Shown piece after piece: positions 1 through 5,381 of a DNA stretch of 6,313 bases. This DNA is from Promethearchaeota archaeon (GTDB lineage: Archaea > Asgardarchaeota > Lokiarchaeia > Sigyniarchaeales > SOKP01): positions 1 through 6,313 of the forward strand of contig JAUWNA010000128.1 of NCBI GenBank assembly GCA_030612905.1. The letters are read 5' to 3'. Position 1 is the first letter of the stretch; each line of letters starts with the position of its first letter. The translations under genes were made by a program, and so were the position numbers. The notes under the pieces were generated by a model. That model saw only the letters and a list, made by a program, of their open reading frames with translations, was not told where the DNA came from and made no database searches.

Positions 1-561
1 TTCCCCCTCTAAGGATGTTTTAACCCATTGAGTTAACCAAGGACAATGTAATGGATTAAATTGGTCGAGATTTGTGTTATTACATTTACCAGTAAAGGGA
101 CAAGTTAAACATGGTTGATGTGAAAAAACATCTAAAATGAAATCATTTTTCTCTCTTTCAACTTGAAGTTCCTTAACTTCTACATCGATTTTTTCAATTA
201 TAGTAATACGCTTTACCCAAGAAGCTTCTAATAATTCGCGATTTATATGAATTTTGGATTGTAAATATAGAGTATTAACAATTTTATCGAGTTCAAGTCG
301 CTTTTTGTTTGTAAGTTCTAATAACTTAAAAAAAAACACATCTTTTTCTTGATTAATAATTTTAAGAACCGCTTTCTCATCTTTTCTTAAACTGCGCGAT
401 CCTTCTTTCTTTCTGTCTTCAATCCTTTCCAACCTTCTTTCAACATCAGACTTATCGGATTCTTCCGAACCCTCGAGCCTCTCCTTTACTTTGCACTTGT
501 GACGACTAAGATAAGCGAAACTATTTCCACAATAGGGACAAACTTCTTTTTTTTTTGCCAT
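1..561 (-). CDS. TFE-beta / Rpc34-like transcription factor with N-terminal zinc finger (3' end missing)
   Basis: I translated this by hand from the ATG at 561: 187 residues with no stop before the window edge, so the C-terminus is missing. Residues 8-23 form a small zinc finger (C8-x2-C11-x9-H21-x-C23). A charged linker (about 24-56) follows, then a winged-helix-like segment (about 57-110). Near the visible end is a cysteine cluster, C151-x2-C154-P-x5-C160-x12-C173, followed by P-W-L-T-x-W. As I recall it, this matches the [4Fe-4S] signature ending eukaryotic Pol III subunit Rpc34/RPC6 and archaeal TFE-beta (C-x2-CP-x5-C, then C-x2-[ML]-T-x-W). TFE-beta pairs with TFE-alpha and helps RNA polymerase open promoter DNA. 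The N-terminal zinc finger and the extension past the Trp are not typical of short TFE-beta proteins. The family assignment rests on the cysteine motif; a role in initiation is inferred. It is transcribed divergently from the recombinase gene. Confidence 0.72.
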   Translation of the reverse strand, partial: MAKKKEVCPYCGNSFAYLSRHKCKVKERLEGSEESDKSDVERRLERIEDRKKEGSRSLRKDEKAVLKIINQEKDVFFFKLLELTNKKRLELDKIVNTLYLQSKIHINRELLEASWVKRITIIEKIDVEVKELQVEREKNDFILDVFSHQPCLTCPFTGKCNNTNLDQFNPLHCPWLTQWVKTSLEGE

Positions 562-592
562 TTTAAAAGAACTTAAAATATTTTATAATAAA

Positions 593-608
593 TTATATAA
601 TTATATAA
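593..608 (-). promoter_or_regulatory. Palindromic TATA element upstream of the TFE-beta-like gene
   Basis: TTATATAATTATATAA is a perfect 16-bp palindrome ending about 32 bp upstream of the minus-strand ATG at 561. TATA placement here would start transcription roughly 5-15 nt before the ATG, which suits an archaeal short-leader mRNA. No Shine-Dalgarno sequence is visible before the ATG. Palindromes arise easily in DNA this rich in AT, so promoter function is only probable. Confidence 0.4.
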
Positions 609-763
609 AAACAAATCTTAAAGTTAATATATTTAATAGTTTATGTTGAATCAAAAATTAATTTTACGATTTATTTATTGTTAAAATAATTAATAATTAT
701 TAGAGCCAAGTTTTTTTGAATTTATGAAATTAATAGTAATTACACAATTTAATCAGCTATAAG

Positions 764-1561
764 ATGAAATCAAACAAATCAAGCACGATAAATTTAAAAA
801 AATTATTTTTTATAGGTTCAAAAAAGATTATTAGCGGAATCGAAAAAATTAATCGAGATAAATTTAAAATTTCTACTGGTTCAAAAAATATTGACGATGT
901 TATTGGTGGTGGGTTTCATTCAAACAAAACCTATATAATTTTTGGGGCAAACAAAACCGGAAAAACTCAATTATGTCATCAATTATCTGTTCAAGCATAT
1001 CATAAATCCTTTAAGTTGATCTATTTAGACACAGAAAACACATTTCGCCCCGAAAGGATAAGTGTATTGGCAAAATTCCAAGAATTTGAAAGCGAGAAGA
1101 TTCTAAAGAATATTTTAATATCCAAAATCATGAGTAATCCCGCGTTTTTACTAAAATTAAACGAGATAGAAGATATAATCAAACAAAATAATGCAAAAAT
1201 TCTTATCATTGACTCTATCAATAACTATTATAGATTTGAGCTTAGTGATAAAGAAGTTTCATCTTTTCGAGCTAAAACAAGATTTTTGAAGATTTTGGAA
1301 AAAATTAATAATCTAACTCGTAAATATAATTTAATTACAATTTTAACCGCTCAAGTTGCTCCAAATTTTATTGAAAACTCTATTATAAGGGAATTCCCCG
1401 TAGGATTGCGATATTTGAATCATTATTTCTCTGAAGTTTTATATTTAAATCGTAAAGAAAGTGGGATGGGTTATATACATTTATTAAATTCTCATCAATT
1501 TCCTGAAAAGAAAACACGTTATATGATTACGAATAAGGGAATAGAGGAATACAAAATTTGA
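764..1561 (+). CDS. RadA/RadB-family recombinase-like ATPase (Rad51 superfamily, no HhH domain)
   Basis: This 265-residue protein consists essentially of one RecA/Rad51 ATPase core. Visible motifs are the family entry sequence S37-T-G-S-x-x-I-D-x-x-I-G-G-G50, Walker A G61-ANKTGK-T68, the Rad51-type D89-T-E-N-T-F-R-P-E-R98, Walker B ILIIDS (146-151) and TAQVAP at 195-200, where RadA has its L2-adjacent Gln. The C-terminus has H-Q-F-P-E-x3-R-Y-x-I-T-x-x-G-I, the usual RadA ending. The helix-hairpin-helix N-terminal domain of RadA/Rad51 is absent, replaced by about 35 basic residues. That architecture and length fit RadB or another recombinase paralogue, which act as mediators in homologous recombination, rather than the main strand-exchange RadA. 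Departures include N92 where RadA usually has Gly (DTEGTF) and G-L where RadA has G-G before the C-terminal LGH-type motif. No ribosome binding site precedes the ATG, suggesting a leaderless or short-leader mRNA. Confidence 0.82.
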   Translation: MKSNKSSTINLKKLFFIGSKKIISGIEKINRDKFKISTGSKNIDDVIGGGFHSNKTYIIFGANKTGKTQLCHQLSVQAYHKSFKLIYLDTENTFRPERISVLAKFQEFESEKILKNILISKIMSNPAFLLKLNEIEDIIKQNNAKILIIDSINNYYRFELSDKEVSSFRAKTRFLKILEKINNLTRKYNLITILTAQVAPNFIENSIIREFPVGLRYLNHYFSEVLYLNRKESGMGYIHLLNSHQFPEKKTRYMITNKGIEEYKI

Positions 1562-1564
1562 AAT

Positions 1565-2404
1565 TTAATCATCAAGAATTTTTTCTTTGAACATTTCCAG
1601 CGTTAGATTTTTAAAATTATCTGAGATAATATTCGAATTTATTATATACGCGGGATTCTTGATTCTGGACATTAACCATTCAATAATTTGTAAAGCATAT
1701 TGTAACTTTTTCAACTTGATTGGGCTAGCCTTATGATTTCTTCGTATTTCTGGTTTACTATATTTGCCTACAATGTGGCTAAAATCCATACCTATAAGAT
1801 ATAATTCGTGCTTAGGTAAAAGTAAAGACGATATAAAAGAGAGAATCCTGTCGCCATCAGTGAAGCCCCCAGAATTAACTAGATTTTCTACTGGTTCTAC
1901 TTGGGTTGTTCCTATAACATTTGGAAAGTTAATTATTTCACTCTTAAAATGTTTTAGGTTAATCACATTATCTCCGTGAGCATGGACAATTATATACTTA
2001 GCCTTATCAAAATTCTCTTTTGTGATCCCATCTAAGTCTGTAAAAATACCATCTAGTGAAATTCTCCTCTTAATCAATAATCGAGCAGCGCCATCAGCAA
2101 CTAAATTCACTGCGTTGGAAATTTTTTTTTTCTCTTGAATTTTTATCATGTAATCAACAGTTTCTTCAAGCGAAGGTCCACATCCATAAATGAAAATCCT
2201 TTTCTTATTTTGAATAAGGCTTTTAAAAGAAAGTAGCACGCTCTCAAGTTTCCAGTTTTCATTTTTTTCTTCTAAAATTCTAGATAAAAACTCTCTCGCT
2301 TCACAATCTTTTTGATAGTTAAAATTAAAATCTTGTAGTATCTTAATATACCACTGTTTAAAACTAACATATGAATCTATCTGTTTCTTAAGTGAATGTT
2401 TCAT
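1565..2404 (-). CDS. mptE: 6-hydroxymethyl-7,8-dihydropterin pyrophosphokinase, MptE type (DUF115)
   Basis: MptE transfers pyrophosphate from ATP to 6-hydroxymethyl-7,8-dihydropterin, a step toward tetrahydromethanopterin or folate-type one-carbon carriers in archaea. It is unrelated to bacterial FolK. The 279-residue protein carries the archaeal MptE/DUF115 motif series in order: G74-C-G-P-S-L-E80, A103-D-G-A106, T122-D-L-D-G126, H141-A-H-G-D-N146, G165-T-T-Q168, G179-G-F-T-D-G-D-R186 and G205-M-D-F208. The acidic and histidine residues in these motifs are the expected metal and nucleotide ligands. Residues 1-65 are a helical N-terminal region of the kind usual in the family. The gene ends 3 bp from the convergent recombinase and is divergent from gcvH, whose product works with a tetrahydropterin acceptor. 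A TATA-like AATTTATAAAA lies about 22 bp upstream of the ATG, and no Shine-Dalgarno sequence is visible. Confidence 0.88.
   Translation of the reverse strand: MKHSLKKQIDSYVSFKQWYIKILQDFNFNYQKDCEAREFLSRILEEKNENWKLESVLLSFKSLIQNKKRIFIYGCGPSLEETVDYMIKIQEKKKISNAVNLVADGAARLLIKRRISLDGIFTDLDGITKENFDKAKYIIVHAHGDNVINLKHFKSEIINFPNVIGTTQVEPVENLVNSGGFTDGDRILSFISSLLLPKHELYLIGMDFSHIVGKYSKPEIRRNHKASPIKLKKLQYALQIIEWLMSRIKNPAYIINSNIISDNFKNLTLEMFKEKILDD
1579..1588 (+). terminator. T-run after the recombinase gene, inside the end of mptE
   Basis: The plus strand reads TTTTTTCTTT about 18 bp past the recombinase stop codon. Archaeal RNA polymerase terminates at such T-runs without needing a hairpin. Here the run doubles as the codons for the last residues of the convergent mptE, since the genes are separated by only 3 bp. 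Confidence 0.3.
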
Positions 2405-2420
2405 TTCATCGTTGTTTTGT

Positions 2421-2431
2421 TTTTATAAATT
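2421..2431 (-). promoter_or_regulatory. TATA/BRE-like promoter element of mptE
   Basis: The minus strand reads GAAAAATTTATAAAAAC just upstream of mptE, with the TTTATAAA core at 2429-2422. The same core with A-rich flanks precedes gcvH and the Ost3-like gene. Its centre is only about 22 bp from the ATG, a little close for a leaderless start. A second TTTAAA-type box further upstream (about 2445-2452) is an alternative. Confidence 0.4.
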
Positions 2432-2500
2432 TTTCTGAATAAAAAAATTTTAAATCTATTATATAATTAGTTTTATCATACAATTAAATTCGATATTATA

Positions 2501-2513
2501 AAAATTTATAAAA
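2501..2513 (+). promoter_or_regulatory. TATA/BRE-like promoter element of gcvH
   Basis: AAAATTTATAAAA has its TTTATAAA core centred about 30 bp upstream of the gcvH ATG. That is the spacing expected for a leaderless or nearly leaderless archaeal mRNA, and no Shine-Dalgarno sequence lies between. The A-rich flank upstream could serve as the TFB recognition element. Confidence 0.5.
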
Positions 2514-2538
2514 TTATAAACAAAAAGTTGAATATAAC

Positions 2539-2940
2539 ATGACGATTTGGTATACAAAAACCCACCAATGGTATAATGATGAAAATGGTGAAGTAGGACT
2601 TACTCCTTTTGCAGCTGAGCAATTAGGGGAAATCTCTTTTGTTGATGTCGATGCACTTGAAGGTGCTGAACTTACTCAACTAACTATGGATGGAGATGAA
2701 CCAACTTCAGATCCAATTGACGCCACAGTTGAGTCAAGTAAAGCTGTTGGAGATATATATAGTCCTGTCTCTGGAACAGTTAAAGAAGTAAATGGCGATT
2801 TGATGGACGAACCTGAGAAAATTAACGAAGATGGCTTCTCTGCTTGGTTATATAAGATCGATGCCTCAAAGTGGGACGCAGAAAAAGGTAATTTACTAGA
2901 CGAAGCCGCCTATAAAGCGTTTACAGCCTCGCTTAAATAA
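2539..2940 (+). CDS. gcvH: Glycine cleavage system H protein (lipoyl carrier)
   Basis: The H protein carries glycine's aminomethyl group on a lipoyl-lysine arm from P protein to T protein, which passes the one-carbon unit to a tetrahydropterin. The 133-residue protein begins with the GcvH start pattern (W-Y-T-K-x-H-x-W, residues 4-11). It continues through G-x-T-x-F-A-x-x-L-G-E-I (20-32) and F-V-D-V (34-37) to the lipoylation hairpin E65-S-S-K68-A-V, with K68 as the modified lysine, then I-Y-S-P-V-S-G (73-79). The ending W-L-Y-K-I and L-L-D-x-x-A-Y-x-A-F is also standard. Compared with E. coli GcvH (recalled, 129 residues) it has about ten extra residues, acidic and Thr/Pro-rich (about 48-60), directly before the hairpin. 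The genes for P, T and L proteins are not in this window. GC is about 42% over 2581-2880, against about 25% in the recombinase gene. A GcvH-like lipoate-binding protein with another partner remains possible. Confidence 0.9.
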   Translation: MTIWYTKTHQWYNDENGEVGLTPFAAEQLGEISFVDVDALEGAELTQLTMDGDEPTSDPIDATVESSKAVGDIYSPVSGTVKEVNGDLMDEPEKINEDGFSAWLYKIDASKWDAEKGNLLDEAAYKAFTASLK

Positions 2941-2974
2941 ATCAAGTTTTTAGTTTTACTTAGAAAATTTATAA

Positions 2975-2998
2975 TTTTTTCTTTTTTTTCTTTTTCCT
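2975..2998 (+). terminator. T-rich terminator downstream of gcvH
   Basis: An almost unbroken pyrimidine run, mostly T (six, then eight, then five Ts separated by single Cs), begins about 35 bp after the gcvH stop. No hairpin precedes it. This is the standard form of intrinsic archaeal termination and would end gcvH as a single-gene transcript. Confidence 0.6.
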
Positions 2999-3159
2999 TG
3001 AAAACTTTTAAATTACTTCAATAAGGTTAACTTTAGGATCAATGGATTTATTTCCAAAATTGAGTGTTTTTCCTCAAAGAAATCTGAGATCTAACTATTT
3101 AAAGCTTATTTTAAAAAATAAATATAATGAGTTTTATTCTATTTAGTGCAGAATCGATA

Positions 3160-3690
3160 TTATATATCAAATAATTTTATATCAAGTTTAATCGAAATCA
3201 TTGCTTGTAACGTTGCAAAAGCAATTAAAATTAAAAGAATTCCTACAGTTACATACCTTATTGCAATATTCTTATTATAAACATATTGAGATGCTTGGTA
3301 TAAAAAAATAAATCCTAAAGAACACAAAAAAATAAAAATTGAAGCGACAATTCCTTCAATTATAAACGATTCATTAATGTCAGGATAAAGAAACATAGGT
3401 GCACCAGTTGTTGGATTAGATCCCATTGCTGGAGGGTTTCTAACTATTAAATATACAATTCCAGTTTGTAAAAGGAACAAAGCAATATAAACCACTATAG
3501 CAGATATTGATTTTCCTGGAAGAGGCATATTCATTCTAGGCCTTTTTACGTCAGGAAACAATAATTTAGGTTTTCTTAGTGTTTTACCAAAAATCCAAGG
3601 CGTTTTATCTTTGATTTTTTCAAAAACAGTCTCTGAACCAATAACTTCTTCTTTAGCAAGCTTTGTTTTAGTGCTTCTTTCCTTTTGCAT
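3160..3690 (-). CDS. Ost3/Ost6 (TUSC3/MagT1)-like membrane protein lacking the thioredoxin domain
   Basis: This is a 176-residue protein with a basic N-terminal region (1-60) and three predicted membrane helices (about 62-83, 109-131 and 143-166). The loop after helix 1 reads R84-N-P-P-x4-N-P-x-x-G96, followed by a Phe and Glu entering helix 2 (F109, E112). From memory, human TUSC3/MagT1 has the same arrangement after its second helix: R-G-P-P-x4-N-P-x-x-G, then F-V-A-E at the next helix. Those proteins are oxidoreductase subunits of oligosaccharyltransferase, which N-glycosylates secreted proteins. Here the thioredoxin-like domain and the first helix are absent. The positively charged N-terminus should face the cytosol, which places the NPP/NP loop outside, as in Ost3. 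It may therefore be an Stt3/AglB-associated subunit without redox activity; that is inference, and no glycosylation gene is nearby. Alternatively it is an unrelated membrane protein with a chance motif. Confidence 0.55.
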   Translation of the reverse strand: MQKERSTKTKLAKEEVIGSETVFEKIKDKTPWIFGKTLRKPKLLFPDVKRPRMNMPLPGKSISAIVVYIALFLLQTGIVYLIVRNPPAMGSNPTTGAPMFLYPDINESFIIEGIVASIFIFLCSLGFIFLYQASQYVYNKNIAIRYVTVGILLILIAFATLQAMISIKLDIKLFDI

Positions 3691-3712
3691 AATAATCTTA
3701 GAATTTTATTTT

Positions 3713-3730
3713 CTTTGTTTTATAAATTTC
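3713..3730 (-). promoter_or_regulatory. TATA/BRE-like promoter element of the Ost3-like gene
   Basis: The minus strand reads GAAATTTATAAAACAAAG, with the TTTATAAA core centred about 32 bp upstream of the ATG at 3690. It shares AATTTATAAAA with the mptE and gcvH promoters. Its presence argues that this gene is transcribed separately from pepD, which lies upstream on the same strand. Confidence 0.5.
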
Positions 3731-3750
3731 TTTTGAATTAAAATTTTTTT

Positions 3751-3760
3751 AAAAAAGAAA
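3751..3760 (-). terminator. T-run downstream of pepD
   Basis: The minus strand reads TTTCTTTTTT 17-26 bp past the pepD stop and runs into a TTTTTTAAAAAA palindrome. It sits just before the promoter of the next gene, so it could end pepD transcription before the Ost3-like gene begins. Confidence 0.35.
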
Positions 3761-3776
3761 CAATTATTCTAGTTAT

Positions 3777-5282
3777 TTAATCTAAATTTTTAAGTAAAGA
3801 TAATAAAAATTTCCAGACTTTCTCTACGCTTCTTATCTTTAACCTTTCGTCAGGAGAATGACCTCCCAAAACATCAGGACCAAAAGATATCATTTCCATG
3901 TCTGGAAAATGGTGGTTAAAATAGGAACATTCTAATCCCGCGTGAATTGCTTGAATTATAACTTCTTCGTTAAATAGGTCTTTATATACCGATTTAGATA
4001 TGCTCGTAATTTTTGAGTCAAAATCCGGTGGCCAACTAGGATATTCAGTATCAATAGTTTTATTGAATTCTAAGCCAGACATCTTCAATAAAGTTGTAAA
4101 TTTTTCATGGGCAACATCTTTGTCATACTGGGCCAAACTCCTTTGACTTATTTGAAATTCAATAAAATCTTCATGTGTTTTTACAGACGCTAAATTAGAA
4201 GATGTATGGACTAATCCTTTACTCGTCGGATGTAGAGAAATAGGTCCGTTAGGCATCAAATATAGCAAGTTTAATAATTTATCTTGAACTTCTTTAGTCA
4301 ATATGAGATCGCCTGTAAATGCTTCTAATGTTTCGAAAGAAATCTTAAAATTTGGCTCGATTTCATTATACAACTCTTGAATGTTTAATTTCAACTTTTT
4401 TATATAAGAATCGAATTCTGTAAACTTATTTTTATTTATAAAAATAATAACACGGCATTCTCTTGGAATGGCATTCGATAAATTACCCCCTTTTAAAGAA
4501 TGTATATAAATCATATATTTTTTATTCAATTTCCATAAAATTTGGGCAAGTATTTTTAGCGCATTACCTCGACCTTTGTGAATATCTCCACCTGAATGCC
4601 CCCCAACTAAACCCGTCACGGAAATTTTAGTTGGCGTTAAATTAACATCAATGCTATTTATCTTTGTTTTTTCTCTTTTTATCTTTACAGTAAATGTTCT
4701 ACCTCCGGCACAACCAATTGTGAAACGGTCATCTTCTTCCGAATCAAGATTTAGTAGATATTTTCCTTTAATCAAGTCTTTATTTATTTGACTCGCCCCC
4801 GTAAGGGCTCTTTCTTCATCTACTGTAAATAATAAGTCCAAATCAATTGAATCAAAATTTAAACTACCATCGTGGATTTTCTTCATAATAGCAAGCTGAT
4901 ACGCGATCCCCACACCATTATCTGCTCCCAATGTAGTACCTTCCGCAGTTAACCATCTTTCACCTTCAATTTCAACGATCTTTAATTTTAACGGATCTTT
5001 TGAGAAATCGTGAATAACATCTTCATTTTTTTCACACACCATATCCATGTGACTCTGTAAAACTACTCCCAAACTCCCTGAATTATACCCTATTTTGGAC
5101 GGAATTCGCACAACAATATTTTTTACTTGGTCAACCTCAGTTTGAAAACCTAACTTCTCAGCTTCTTTCTTAATGTATTCTCTTATCTGATCTTCGTGAG
5201 CTGAACATCGAGGAATTTTTGTGATTTGAAAAAAATATTGCCAAAATTCTAAAGGCTCGCCAAGGTTTTTTAAATTTTCCAT
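3777..5282 (-). CDS. pepD: Aminoacyl-histidine dipeptidase, PepD type (M20 family metallopeptidase)
   Basis: PepD enzymes are cytosolic di-zinc peptidases that split Xaa-His and other dipeptides. From the ATG at 5282 the protein is 501 residues, close to E. coli PepD (about 485). The family motifs are all present: H78-M-D-M-V (metal His and catalytic Asp80), G119-A-D-N-G (metal Asp121), D155-E-E157 (catalytic and metal Glu), D180-S-E-E, C191-A-G-G, then the GGHSGG-D-I-H-x-G-R-G-N-A lid region, N-A-I-P-R-E, H447-A-G-L-E-C and G-H475-S-P-D-E near the end. All metal and catalytic residues are intact, so it should be active. An in-frame TTG at 5297 would add five residues. The ATG is preferred because GGAAG lies about 11-15 bp before it and a TATA-like element at 5301-5309 would fall almost on the TTG. 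No signal peptide is visible. This is a bacterial-type family, so acquisition from bacteria is plausible. Confidence 0.93.
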   Translation of the reverse strand: MENLKNLGEPLEFWQYFFQITKIPRCSAHEDQIREYIKKEAEKLGFQTEVDQVKNIVVRIPSKIGYNSGSLGVVLQSHMDMVCEKNEDVIHDFSKDPLKLKIVEIEGERWLTAEGTTLGADNGVGIAYQLAIMKKIHDGSLNFDSIDLDLLFTVDEERALTGASQINKDLIKGKYLLNLDSEEDDRFTIGCAGGRTFTVKIKREKTKINSIDVNLTPTKISVTGLVGGHSGGDIHKGRGNALKILAQILWKLNKKYMIYIHSLKGGNLSNAIPRECRVIIFINKNKFTEFDSYIKKLKLNIQELYNEIEPNFKISFETLEAFTGDLILTKEVQDKLLNLLYLMPNGPISLHPTSKGLVHTSSNLASVKTHEDFIEFQISQRSLAQYDKDVAHEKFTTLLKMSGLEFNKTIDTEYPSWPPDFDSKITSISKSVYKDLFNEEVIIQAIHAGLECSYFNHHFPDMEMISFGPDVLGGHSPDERLKIRSVEKVWKFLLSLLKNLD

Positions 5283-5300
5283 AATTCTCGCTTCCAATGA

Positions 5301-5309
5301 AAATATAAA
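5301..5309 (-). promoter_or_regulatory. TATA-like element upstream of pepD
   Basis: The minus strand reads TTTATATTT centred about 24 bp before the preferred pepD ATG (5282) and only about 9 bp before the alternative TTG (5297). If functional, transcription would start near the ATG, which supports the shorter protein. The sequence is AT-rich throughout, so the call is tentative. Confidence 0.35.
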
Positions 5310-5370
5310 TATGAATTATTTTTTATTACTTAGTAAAAATAATATTTAATTCCTTATAATATTAATAAAA

Positions 5371-5375
5371 GAGGT
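5371..5375 (+). promoter_or_regulatory. Shine-Dalgarno site GAGGT of the ThuA-like gene
   Basis: GAGGT lies six bases before the ATG at 5382, an ideal distance for pairing with the 16S rRNA 3' end. It is the clearest ribosome binding site in the window and fixes this start codon. The other plus-strand genes lack one, so this mRNA should have a short leader while they appear leaderless. Confidence 0.7.
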
Positions 5376-5381
5376 AATTTA

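Noticed and set aside
691..702. TAATAATTATTA palindrome as an operator for the recombinase gene.
   Set aside because: It is 62-73 bp upstream of the ATG, too far for the core promoter, and a 12-bp AT-only palindrome is weak evidence on its own.
1021..1221. Minus-strand open frame of 66 codons inside the recombinase gene.
   Set aside because: It lies entirely within a gene with clear Walker motifs on the other strand and has no motifs of its own.
1764..1979. Plus-strand open frame of 71 codons inside mptE.
   Set aside because: It is antisense to conserved MptE motifs (GGFTDGD region) and shows no family features.
3042..3146. A 34-codon open frame on the plus strand in the gap between gcvH and the Ost3-like gene, with AGGA shortly before its ATG.
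   Set aside because: The AGGA is only three bases from the ATG, too close for good initiation. The predicted peptide has no recognisable motif, and a frame this short is expected by chance.
2941..3159. Possible RNA gene or riboswitch in the 219-bp gap.
   Set aside because: Apart from the T-rich terminator the sequence is AT-rich with no stable GC-paired stem and no tRNA-like or known riboswitch core visible.
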